Positions 1 to 7,876 of a stretch of DNA of 64,000 nt are shown here, one piece after another. Each line of letters starts with the position of its first letter. Position 1 is the stretch's first letter. Source of the DNA: Anaerolineales bacterium UBA2181. Its GTDB lineage: Bacteria; Chloroflexota; Anaerolineae; Promineifilales; UBA4811. A program made the translations under genes and the position numbers. The notes beneath the pieces were generated by a model, which worked only from the letters and a program-made list of their open reading frames with translations, was not told where the DNA came from and did not search any database. The stretch is taken from the NCBI GenBank assembly GCA_002328075.1, contig DCVT01000028.1, positions 1 to 64,000 on the forward strand, read 5' to 3'.

Positions 1-953
1 AGGGATGAATGCTCTCGGACGTTGTTGTAGTAGTAGATGTAGCCCATGGCTTCCTCCAGCAGGTCTTTCTCACTGTTGAGCGCCTTGGCGCGTAGGCGGT
101 AGAACTCGTCATCGTCGGTGCGATGAGATCGTTCGATGTGGGCATTCTCTTCAGGATGGCCTTTGTGGTTCTGGATCAGCCGACATCCGAAGCCGGCGAT
201 GAGTTTGCGGAGCTCCTTGACCTTGAGCCATGATTTGCCACCGAACTCTTCACCGTTGTCGACCGTGAAGACGATCTGGGCTGTGACCCCATTGGACCTG
301 AGCCAGGAGATGACCCAGAGGTAGAAGCACAAACCGTTGGTCCACGACTTCTGACGGGAGTACGCGACCAGTTTGAACCGGGAACTGACATCCAGGGCAC
401 CCCATTGATAATTGGGGATGGCATGCAGGTCGAGGTGGATGATCTGTTCCTTGGTGAGCGCCTTTTGGTCACGAATATGCTTGATATCCATCTGAACCAC
501 CTCGAAAGGCTGAGCATGGTACCAATCCACAAACTCACGCGGGTCGCGCCGGCGGCGGGCTTTGGGGGCAGCATCCGCGAGAATGGGCCGGTTGCGTCTG
601 AGAATGTGACGGATCGTGCCAGCGGCCACGTGGACTTGCTCATACTTGGCCAAGAAGATGGACAACCGCTGGGGACCCAACCGTGTTTTCCTTTTGGCCT
701 CAATGACTTTCTGCTCAATCTCAACCGCCGTTCGGTTAGGCTGGTGAATAGGAACTCTCGACCGATCCTTAAGGTCCCCTTCCGCCTGCTTCTTCAGAAT
801 GTCATACACCACCGGGCGCGTGATTCCAAAGACGCGGGCGGTATCGGCGACGTTTCTACCGTTGGTGTTCAGGTACTCCAACACGGCCAGTCGAGCTGCC
901 TCAGGGTTGATGTTTCTGAGCGCCTTGTAGTCGATACGGGCTCCAGGATGCAT
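1..953 (-). CDS. IS481-type DDE transposase, 3' end beyond the window
   Basis: An open frame reads on the minus strand from an ATG at 953 through the left edge, giving 317 codons without a stop. The protein begins MHPGARIDYKALRN and has an N-terminal helix-turn-helix (LEYLNTNGRNVADTARVFG), then an rve-type catalytic core. The candidate DDE residues are D in VVQMDIKHI, D in FTVDNGEEFGG and E in HPEENAHIERSHR, the spacing of IS481/IS3-like integrases. The C-terminal segment DEFYRLRAKAL is also family-typical. The element end lies about 110 bp upstream. The copy appears intact as far as it can be seen. Family assignment is from motifs; IS481 versus a related rve group is an inference. Confidence 0.85.
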   Translation of the reverse strand, partial: MHPGARIDYKALRNINPEAARLAVLEYLNTNGRNVADTARVFGITRPVVYDILKKQAEGDLKDRSRVPIHQPNRTAVEIEQKVIEAKRKTRLGPQRLSIFLAKYEQVHVAAGTIRHILRRNRPILADAAPKARRRRDPREFVDWYHAQPFEVVQMDIKHIRDQKALTKEQIIHLDLHAIPNYQWGALDVSSRFKLVAYSRQKSWTNGLCFYLWVISWLRSNGVTAQIVFTVDNGEEFGGKSWLKVKELRKLIAGFGCRLIQNHKGHPEENAHIERSHRTDDDEFYRLRAKALNSEKDLLEEAMGYIYYYNNVREHSS

Positions 954-1063
954 ACCGCGCGAGGTCTCCTCTCTCGGCCAAGTCCGCCAAGTCTAGCACA
1001 CGCTGGACGTACACGTCGTACCCATACCTCATGTACTGTATAGAATGTCCTGGACACCGCACA
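954..1063 (-). mobile_element. terminal region of the IS481-like element
   Basis: The 110 bp upstream of the transposase start end, read outward on the minus strand, in TGTGCGGTGTCCAGGACAT. The same end recurs on the plus strand at 27731, where it cuts a restriction endonuclease gene, and about 70 bp can be aligned between the copies. This places the element boundary at about 1063. No second end is visible because the element leaves the window. Confidence 0.7.
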
Positions 1064-1071
1064 GGCGCCCC

Positions 1072-1107
1072 TTGACAACTGCCACACATATTGTATAATG
1101 TATACAT
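1072..1107 (+). promoter_or_regulatory. promoter and palindromic operator of the GntR gene
   Basis: A TTGACA box (1072-1077) is separated by 16 bp from TATAAT (1094-1099). A perfect 10-bp palindrome, ATGTATACAT (1098-1107), overlaps the -10 box and predicted start point, where an autoregulating GntR repressor would bind. The promoter begins just 9 bp outside the IS481 end, so the insertion may have altered or supplied upstream sequence. Confidence 0.6.
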
Positions 1108-1150
1108 GTGGCCGGGTGGCGGCTGCTGGTCTCGTGTCAGGATCCAAACA

Positions 1151-1840
1151 ATGGCCAAGACTCCTCTCCCACACGCTGCCCAGAGCCGGGTGCTGGTGGA
1201 CTGGGTCACCGAAAGCCTGCGCACGGCCATCCTGGCCGGTCATTTTGAGCCCGCGGAGCGGCTGGACCTGGACCTGGTCGCCAGCGAGTACCAGGTGAGC
1301 CGAACGCCCCTGCGCGAGGCGGTGCGGCGACTCGAGACCGAGGGGTTCATCGTCTCCCGGCCGCACCACGGCGTCTTTGTGGCCTTTCTGACCCCCGACG
1401 ACATCGCCGAGATCTATAACGTGCGTGCCCTATTGGAGGCCGAGATAGCCCGTCAGGTGACGGTCCTCTTGTCCCCGAGAGCCCTGGCTGGCCTCGAACA
1501 GCTGCTGCTGGAGGATGAAGCCTCGTGCGCCGCGGGCAACTCCCTAGCGCATGTGGAGGCAGACCTCGCATTCCATCGTACCATCGCCAGTTTCTGCCCC
1601 AACCGCCTGCTCAAAGAGACAGTGGAGAGCCTGAACAATCGGGCCATTGCCGTCCGTCGGTACTCGCTAGTTCGGCCCGGCCGCCACCGCGAGATCACCG
1701 AATCGATCCAGGAGCATCGCGACATCCTCTGTGCCCTGCTGGAGCGAGCACCCGATCGGGCCGCGGGCAGCATGGCTTGTCACCTGCAACGCTCGTCCGA
1801 GCGGCTGCAAGTTCTGGTCACCGCCCAGCTTGGCGGCTGA
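1151..1840 (+). CDS. GntR family transcriptional regulator (FCD subfamily)
   Basis: This 229-residue protein has an N-terminal winged helix-turn-helix (about residues 15-80; VASEYQVSRTPLREAVRRLE is the recognition region) and a C-terminal all-helical FCD ligand-binding domain. The FCD fold carries the Asp/His metal-binding pattern, for example EADLAFHRTIASF and the later QEHRDILCAL. I chose the ATG at 1151 because the preceding promoter would start transcription near 1106, excluding the upstream TTG at 1091. It lies immediately upstream of the M24/transporter cluster on the same strand, so it probably represses that cluster in the absence of substrate. The ligand is unknown, though FCD regulators usually bind carboxylates. 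Confidence 0.88.
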   Translation: MAKTPLPHAAQSRVLVDWVTESLRTAILAGHFEPAERLDLDLVASEYQVSRTPLREAVRRLETEGFIVSRPHHGVFVAFLTPDDIAEIYNVRALLEAEIARQVTVLLSPRALAGLEQLLLEDEASCAAGNSLAHVEADLAFHRTIASFCPNRLLKETVESLNNRAIAVRRYSLVRPGRHREITESIQEHRDILCALLERAPDRAAGSMACHLQRSSERLQVLVTAQLGG

Positions 1841-1853
1841 CCTGGAGGTCATC

Positions 1854-3092
1854 ATGAGCGAATCCGACTGGCTAAAAGGGGCAACGCAATCGAGATCGCG
1901 GTCGGCGGCCGACGTGGCTGCCTGGCCCTTGACCGGCGTCGACACCAAAGTCCGGGAGAACTGGCCCCAACTGGGGTGCGAGGCGCTGGTGGCGGTGGGC
2001 GCGGACAACGTGACCTACCTCAGTGGGAAATCGCTCCCTTTCCCGGATTGTTACCCCGACCGTCCGGCAGCCGTGGTCTGGACCTCGGGCGGCCCGGCCG
2101 GTCTGATTTGCCCGGCGGATTGGGCGGAGGCGGCGAGGGCGCAGGGGTGGCCGGGCGTCGTGCTGAGCTATGACGAGAACATGGGCCTGCCGCCCCAACC
2201 ACTGGTCCGGGCCCTGACCGAGCTGCTGAGCGAACGCCATCTCAGCGGTGGGTGCGTGGGGCTGGACTTCGAACGCGCGCCGCAACACCTGCTGGAACTG
2301 CTGGAGACCGCGCTCCCCGCAGTGAACTGGGTGCCGTGCGACCGGTGGCTGCGCGACCTGCGCATGATCAAGACGGCAGGCGAGGTGCACCTGCTGGAGT
2401 CGGTGGCCAACATGGCCCAGCGGGTCATCCTCAGCCCGTTGAACCACGTCGAAGGGACCATCAGCCACGACGGTCCCGGCTATACCATCACCGAATTCAC
2501 CGAGCGGCTGCGGGTGCACGTCTGCGAATTCGGCGGTTCGGTGGTCGGGCACCTGGCGGCGGTGCAGGGCCCCGAGGCCGCGCTGCTCTTTGTCCCGCCC
2601 CGCGGCCGGCTGACGCCGGGCAACCTGTTGCGGATCGACTTGACTCACCATCATCGAGGCTACTGGTCGGATGCCGGTCGGATGGCGGTGCTGGGCGAGC
2701 CCACGCCCGAGCAGGAGCGGGCCTACCAGGAGAACCTGGCCCTCAAAGCAGTGGCAGCGAGTTACCTCCGGCCGGGAGTGGCCTGTGACGAGCTGTGGGA
2801 GGCGGTCGGCACGGCGGCGCAGCGCGAGGGCATCCGCTGGGTGGAATCAACCGAGGTGGGCCACGGACTGGGTGTGAGCCATCGTGAGCCGCCGTTTCTG
2901 AGCCGTTCTGACTGCACCAAACTGGCGGTGGGAATGGTGCTGGTGCTGGACATCGTCACGCTGGGTCCGTTGGGTGAACTGATGCGCTCCAAGGACACTT
3001 TTGAGATCGTTCCCCAGGGCAACCGGCTGCTCAGTTGGTACAAGGACTGGGACCGTCTCTATGCGGTGACCGGCTGGCGAGCGATTCACTGA
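1854..3092 (+). CDS. M24-fold hydrolase, creatinase/prolidase-like (copy 1)
   Basis: This 412-residue protein has a creatinase N-terminal domain (about 20-150) and a pita-bread M24 catalytic domain (about 170-400). The ATG at 1854 follows a good CTGGAGG ribosome site. In the catalytic domain the two Asp positions (RIDLTHHHRGYWSDAGR), the central His (GHGLG) and a following Glu (REPPFLS) are recognisable. The last canonical Glu is replaced: the motif reads RSKDTFEI instead of an xEDT form. Loss of a metal ligand is typical of creatinase-type, metal-independent members, so a creatinase-like amidinohydrolase or C-N hydrolase is as likely as a dipeptidase. It is followed 13 bp later by a paralogue. 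Confidence 0.8.
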   Translation: MSESDWLKGATQSRSRSAADVAAWPLTGVDTKVRENWPQLGCEALVAVGADNVTYLSGKSLPFPDCYPDRPAAVVWTSGGPAGLICPADWAEAARAQGWPGVVLSYDENMGLPPQPLVRALTELLSERHLSGGCVGLDFERAPQHLLELLETALPAVNWVPCDRWLRDLRMIKTAGEVHLLESVANMAQRVILSPLNHVEGTISHDGPGYTITEFTERLRVHVCEFGGSVVGHLAAVQGPEAALLFVPPRGRLTPGNLLRIDLTHHHRGYWSDAGRMAVLGEPTPEQERAYQENLALKAVAASYLRPGVACDELWEAVGTAAQREGIRWVESTEVGHGLGVSHREPPFLSRSDCTKLAVGMVLVLDIVTLGPLGELMRSKDTFEIVPQGNRLLSWYKDWDRLYAVTGWRAIH

Positions 3093-3105
3093 CCGAGGGA
3101 ATACC

Positions 3106-4278
3106 ATGGCAACAGAACTGGGCGTGACCGAAAGGGTAAAAACGGCGCTGGCTCAGGCGCCCCTGGATGCGATCATCGTCACCGGCCTGGACCACGTGGG
3201 GTACCTCACCGGCGCGCCGCTCACCTATCTGGTGGGTGCGCACGACCAGCGTGTGCTGGTCTTTTGGCCCAAAACGGGTCAGCCCCAGTGCATCTGCCCG
3301 GCCGAATGGGCACCGGTCGTTCGCAGCCTGGGCCGGATACCCTGCACCTGCGGTTATCCGGCGACCGGTGGGGAGCAGGCGCCGATCGAGGCGCTGAGCT
3401 GTTCGGTGCGGGCTGCCCTTCCAAACGGCGGGCGGGTGGGCATCGACCTGGCCCGGGCCCCCGCCGCGTTTTCTGCCTGGTTGCGGACCGCGTTGCCGGA
3501 CGTGGAGTGGGTCGCCTGCGATGACTGGCTGCGCTCCCTTCGCATGGTCAAGACCGCTCCAGAGATCGCCGCGTTGGCCGACATTGCCGCGCGCACCGAC
3601 CATGGCATTGTGGGTGCAGCGCACCACGTGATTGTCCAACGGTTCCGCACCGAGACCGCCCAGGCGGAAGAGATCCGCATGACGTGCTGCGAGCGGCTGC
3701 TGGACACGGTGGGCCACCATGCGGTGGCGCAGGTGGCAGGTGGCGAAAACGCCAAGCAGGTTTGGCCCCAGGCCCCCAAGTACTCGGTGGGAGGCGGGAA
3801 ACCCTTGAGCGCCGGCGAGTGGGTGCGCATGGAGATGATCGCCAGCCGGGACAACTACTGGTCGGATGCCTGCCGGATGATGGTCATGGGTCAGCCGACT
3901 CCCGAGCAGGCGGCCACCTACGCGGGGTTGGTGGCGCTGCGCGGAACGGCGCTCGAACACCTTCGGCCGGGAGTCCGCGCCAGCGAGATATACGCGGCGG
4001 TGGACGCGGAGTCGCGACGCCTGTCGGTGGACCTGATTCGCGAGATCGGTGTTGGGCACGGCATCGGCGCCAGCAGCATGGAGCCGCCTTATCTTACGGG
4101 CGCCGACCACACCACCTTGGCGGCCGGCATGGTGTTGGTGCTCGACCTGGCAGTCCGCGCGCCAACCGGCGAGATTGTGCGGACCAAGGACACGGTGATC
4201 ATCGCGGAGAACGGGGCCGGAATCGTTGGTTGGTACAAGGATTGGCGCGAACCCTACCTCCCCATCTATGACGCGTGA
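3106..4278 (+). CDS. M24-fold hydrolase, creatinase/prolidase-like (copy 2)
   Basis: A 390-residue paralogue of the preceding gene, with a GAGGGA ribosome site 7 bp before the ATG. The same two-domain layout is seen, and both copies end in an IVGWYKDW/LLSWYKDW segment that looks subfamily-specific. Metal-site erosion is greater here: the first Asp position is Glu (RMEMIASRDNYWSDACR) and the final Glu position is Lys (RTKDTVII), while His (GHGIG) and Glu (MEPPYLT) remain. The pair could act as a heterodimer or on two related substrates. Placement with an importer and a methyltransferase suggests a low-molecular-weight nitrogenous substrate rather than general peptide turnover; that is inference. 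Confidence 0.8.
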   Translation: MATELGVTERVKTALAQAPLDAIIVTGLDHVGYLTGAPLTYLVGAHDQRVLVFWPKTGQPQCICPAEWAPVVRSLGRIPCTCGYPATGGEQAPIEALSCSVRAALPNGGRVGIDLARAPAAFSAWLRTALPDVEWVACDDWLRSLRMVKTAPEIAALADIAARTDHGIVGAAHHVIVQRFRTETAQAEEIRMTCCERLLDTVGHHAVAQVAGGENAKQVWPQAPKYSVGGGKPLSAGEWVRMEMIASRDNYWSDACRMMVMGQPTPEQAATYAGLVALRGTALEHLRPGVRASEIYAAVDAESRRLSVDLIREIGVGHGIGASSMEPPYLTGADHTTLAAGMVLVLDLAVRAPTGEIVRTKDTVIIAENGAGIVGWYKDWREPYLPIYDA

Positions 4279-4412
4279 CGTGTGATGGGTTTGCGGCGTG
4301 TTGCGAAAGGAGTGGACTATCGAGCGACTGATTGGATAGAGGGCCTACGCCATGACGTGTACAGCAGAGTGTCAAGTTGGTTGACCTCAACCGGTTCGTA
4401 GAGGAGAACGAG

Positions 4413-6152
4413 ATGGAGATTATTCGGAGACAGAAAAAGCAGGGATACGAGCATCCCTACGTACCCGAGCTCAAGGAGCTCTATCGGCAGGGGCGCATTT
4501 CGCGTCGAACGTTCTTGCGCAATGCTGCGCTCCTCGGTGTCTCGGTCGCCAGCGCCAGTGCGTTTCTGGCTGCCTGCACCACCCAGGCCGTACCCACCGT
4601 TGCACCGACCAGTCCGCCGCCGACGATGCCGCCCACGCCGACTGCGGTGCCCACAGCCACCCCAGTTCCTGCGCCGGTTGTCAAGCGCGGTGGGGTGATG
4701 CGTTTTGCCCAACGGGTGCCCGGCATCGATCACCCGGCCCGCTTTTCCTGGGGCGACGAATCCGAGATCTGCCGCTTTTCGATCCAGTACCTGACTTACA
4801 CCGACCGCAACAACATTACCGTGCCCTATCTCCTGGAAAAGTGGGAGGCTTCGGAAGACCTCAAGACCTGGACGCTGTTTATGCGGCAGGGCGTGAAATG
4901 GACCACCGGCGAGACTTTTGGCGCCGATGACGTCATCTTCACCATGAACGAGTGGCTCAACCCCGACGTCGGCTCGTCCATGTTGGGGCTGTTCAGCAAC
5001 CTCTCGGCCGCCAACGTAGAAAAGGTGGATGACTATACGGTCAAGCTCTACCTGGACTCCCCCACCGTGGCGGTGCCGGAGAACCTGTATCACTATCCGG
5101 GCCATGTCCTGGACCATCGCACCTTTGAGGGCAACTGGCTGGACAATCCGGTAGGCACCGGTCCCTTTATTATGAAGGAGTGGTCGGTCGGAGAGCGCGC
5201 GGTTCTGGAAGCCCGCAAAGATGGGCTTTACTGGGAGAACGGCGCCGACGGCAAACCGCTGCCCTACCTGGATGGCATCACCGCCATCGACCTCGGCGGG
5301 GACGAGACCGCCCGGGTCTCGGCCTTGCGGGACGGCACCATTGACATGATTGTGCTGATGGGCGTAGGGTACCAGGTGGCAAAAGAGCTGACCGGTGTCA
5401 CCATCGACCCGGTGACCACTGCCATGGCGCCGGTCCTGCGGGTGCGCGTGGACGTGGAACCCTGGACCGACCCGAGGGTGCGCAAGGCGCTCAAGCTGTG
5501 CCAGCAGCGACAGAAGATTCTTGACCTGGCCTACTTTGGCGAGGGCATGATCGGCGGCGATTTTCACGTGGCGCCGGTTCAGCCCGAGTACTGCCCCATG
5601 GATCCGTTCCCCTACGATCCGGAGCAGGCCAAGGCTCTGCTGGCCGAGGCGGGCTATCCCAATGGCATAGACACCACGTTGACGGTGGGGACCGGCTGGG
5701 CGGACTATGTCTCCTTTGCCGAGATCCTCAAAGAGGGTGCTGCCCCGGCCGGCATCCGGATCAACATCAATGCCATTCCCAACGACTCGTATTGGGACGT
5801 CTGGACCACCTGCGAGATGGGCATCACCGGCTGGGGGCACCGGCCGCTGGCCATCATGACCCTCCCGCTGGCCTACGTGTGCGACGCTGAGGGTGTCCCG
5901 GTCTCCTGGAACGAATCCGGCTGGTGTGATGAGGAGTTCAGCCAGTTGTTGGACCAGGCAGTCGGGACGCTGGACATCGAAGAGCGCCGTGACCTCATGT
6001 GCCAGATCCAGACCATCCAGAAGGAGCGCGGTTCCGTCCTCATTCCGTTCTGGAAGAATCAGTGGTTTGTCTTCAATCCCAAGTTTAAGGGCATCCAGGC
6101 GCACCCGGCGCAATACATGGATGAACTTCGGTTCGTCTGGCTTGACGCCTAA
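4413..6152 (+). CDS. ABC transporter substrate-binding lipoprotein, family 5 (oligopeptide type)
   Basis: A 579-residue extracytoplasmic solute receptor. The ATG at 4413 is chosen over an upstream TTG because GAGGAG lies 6 bp before it. The N-terminus carries a twin-arginine signal (SRRTFLRNAALL) ending in a lipobox LAAC, then a Pro/Thr-rich linker of about 30 residues, then an SBP_bac_5 domain with WEASEDLKTWTLFMRQGVKW and the C-terminal RRDLMCQIQ region. It would be exported folded by Tat, lipidated and tethered outside. It supplies the two permeases and fused ATPase encoded from 7877, separated from them by the methyltransferase gene. Confidence 0.92.
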   Translation: MEIIRRQKKQGYEHPYVPELKELYRQGRISRRTFLRNAALLGVSVASASAFLAACTTQAVPTVAPTSPPPTMPPTPTAVPTATPVPAPVVKRGGVMRFAQRVPGIDHPARFSWGDESEICRFSIQYLTYTDRNNITVPYLLEKWEASEDLKTWTLFMRQGVKWTTGETFGADDVIFTMNEWLNPDVGSSMLGLFSNLSAANVEKVDDYTVKLYLDSPTVAVPENLYHYPGHVLDHRTFEGNWLDNPVGTGPFIMKEWSVGERAVLEARKDGLYWENGADGKPLPYLDGITAIDLGGDETARVSALRDGTIDMIVLMGVGYQVAKELTGVTIDPVTTAMAPVLRVRVDVEPWTDPRVRKALKLCQQRQKILDLAYFGEGMIGGDFHVAPVQPEYCPMDPFPYDPEQAKALLAEAGYPNGIDTTLTVGTGWADYVSFAEILKEGAAPAGIRININAIPNDSYWDVWTTCEMGITGWGHRPLAIMTLPLAYVCDAEGVPVSWNESGWCDEEFSQLLDQAVGTLDIEERRDLMCQIQTIQKERGSVLIPFWKNQWFVFNPKFKGIQAHPAQYMDELRFVWLDA

Positions 6153-6198
6153 ACTCAAGGGTGGCGGGCATTCGGCCAGAATTGGTGCATCCCATCGA

Positions 6199-6223
6199 GG
6201 GGCAGGGCGCCGCGCCCTGCCCC
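6199..6223 (+). terminator. GC-rich hairpin after the binding-protein gene
   Basis: Arms GGGGCAGGGCG and CGCCCTGCCCC form a perfect 11-bp stem with a 3-nt loop. There is no U-tract, so it is more likely a processing or mRNA-protecting hairpin that raises receptor expression relative to downstream genes than an efficient intrinsic terminator. Confidence 0.5.
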
Positions 6224-6335
6224 CTTGGTGGTAGAATCCTGTTGACACGGGATGCAGAGATATCCTGGTATGATCGCCGCTACCGGCCCGCGTCGGCCGG
6301 GGGATGGGCGTCAGTCGCCAGAAAAGGGGTAGACG

Positions 6336-7835
6336 GTGGCAACTGAAACCGCGGACGGCGGGAGAATCAAGCACACAACCGTGTTGGACCCGTTTCAAGT
6401 CGCCCAATCCGTCATGCGAGGCCCGACCTTTCACTCGCTGAGCCAGGATCAGCTCGAACGACTGCATGCCGCCAGTCTGGAGATCCTGGAGCGGGTAGGA
6501 GCGCGCTTTTACCATCCCGGCGCTCTGGAGCGCTTCAGGAAGGCGGGTGTGTCGGTGTCGGATGGCAACCTGGTGCGCATTCCTCACCGCCTGGTTGCGC
6601 GCGCCCTGGCTTCTGTGCCCAAGCAGGTGTTGCTGTTCGACCGCAACGGCGAACGGGCCATGCACCTTTACGGCCGCCAGGTCTACTTTGGTTTGGGCTC
6701 GGACTGCATGTACATCTGGGACCCCCACACCAGGGAGCGACGCCTGGCGGTCTACAATGACCAGGTGAATGCCATCCGCGTGGCAGATCAGTGCCGGAAT
6801 ATCGACTTTACCATGTCGGCCTACCTCCCGTCCGATCTCCCGCCGGCGGCCTACGATCGGTACCAGATGCTGACTATGTTGGCCGAATCGACCAAGCCGG
6901 TCGTCTTTATCAACAACGGGTATACGGGCATGGTGGACTGCTGGGAGATGGCGGCGTTGGTCCGGGGCGGCATGGATGCCCTCGAGCGCCTCCCCCTGGC
7001 TGTCTGCTACACCAATGCCACTTCGGCCACCCATCACAATGTGGAAGCGGTGGACAAGCTCATCTATTGCGCCGAACATGCGCTGCCGATCATCTACAGC
7101 CCGGGGGCTTCGGCCGGGACGACGGCTCCCATCACCACCGCCGGCGCGCTGGCGTTGGGCAACGCCGGCAACCTGGCCGGCTTGGTGCTGAGCCAATTGG
7201 TGCGGGAGGGCGCGCCCCTGATCATGAGTCCGGGCAGCGCCGGAGGACTGGACCTCAAAACCCTCATCAGCCCATACGGAGCGCCGGATGCCGGTCCATT
7301 CGGTTGGGACCTGCTACACTATTATGGGCTCCCCATATTTGGCCAGGCCGGCGCCAGTGACTCCAAGCTGTTTGACGGGCAGGCAGCGGCTGAGGCGGCG
7401 CTTTCGATCTTTGTCAATGCCCTGGTGGGTGCGAACCTGGTCCATGATTTGGGGTACATTGACTGCGGCATGAACTTTTCCCTGGAATCATTGGTTTTCT
7501 GTGACGAGATGATTGGCTGGACCAAGAGGTACCTTCGCGGGCTAGAGATCACCGAAGAGACGCTGGCGCTCGACCTGATCGAACGGGTAGGGCCGGACGG
7601 CAACTATCTGGACACAAACCACACGCTCCGGCATTGCCGCGAGACCTGGCAGCCGGAGCTTCTGGACCGGCATGGCTATGATAGGTGGGTGGAGGCGGGT
7701 TCTGCTGCGCTGTGCGACCGCGCCAACGATAAGGTGCGGCAGATCATCACCGGTCACAGGTGTCGCCGGTTGCCGGCTGATCTGGAACAACAACTGCTGG
7801 GCATCTGTCGCCGGGCCGAGGAGACAGCGGTCTGA
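6336..7835 (+). CDS. MttB family (trimethylamine methyltransferase-like) protein without pyrrolysine
   Basis: This 499-residue protein covers the full length of MttB/MtgB-type TIM-barrel methyltransferases, which transfer a methyl group from quaternary or tertiary amines to a corrinoid protein. Family signatures include LHAASLEILERVG near the N-terminus and the central SPGASAGTTAPITTAGALALGN segment. The frame contains no in-frame amber codon, so it is not a pyrrolysine trimethylamine enzyme and belongs with the glycine-betaine-type (non-Pyl) branch. It starts with GTG at 6336 after AAAAGGGG. No corrinoid protein or reactivase gene is seen nearby, so the methyl acceptor must be encoded elsewhere or the activity differs. 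Confidence 0.85.
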   Translation: MATETADGGRIKHTTVLDPFQVAQSVMRGPTFHSLSQDQLERLHAASLEILERVGARFYHPGALERFRKAGVSVSDGNLVRIPHRLVARALASVPKQVLLFDRNGERAMHLYGRQVYFGLGSDCMYIWDPHTRERRLAVYNDQVNAIRVADQCRNIDFTMSAYLPSDLPPAAYDRYQMLTMLAESTKPVVFINNGYTGMVDCWEMAALVRGGMDALERLPLAVCYTNATSATHHNVEAVDKLIYCAEHALPIIYSPGASAGTTAPITTAGALALGNAGNLAGLVLSQLVREGAPLIMSPGSAGGLDLKTLISPYGAPDAGPFGWDLLHYYGLPIFGQAGASDSKLFDGQAAAEAALSIFVNALVGANLVHDLGYIDCGMNFSLESLVFCDEMIGWTKRYLRGLEITEETLALDLIERVGPDGNYLDTNHTLRHCRETWQPELLDRHGYDRWVEAGSAALCDRANDKVRQIITGHRCRRLPADLEQQLLGICRRAEETAV

Positions 7836-7876
7836 CGGCGGCCGCGGACCGCACCTGAAGGAGTGAAGGAGCGATC

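Noticed and set aside
4317..7196. Minus-strand open frame of 959 codons
   Set aside because: It is the antisense shadow of the binding-protein and MttB genes, both of which have clear family motifs, signal sequence and ribosome sites. The shadow is rich in His, Arg and Gly with no domain.
6336..7835. Pyrrolysine-encoding trimethylamine methyltransferase
   Set aside because: The frame has no in-frame TAG and no pyrrolysine genes are seen, so it is a non-Pyl family member.
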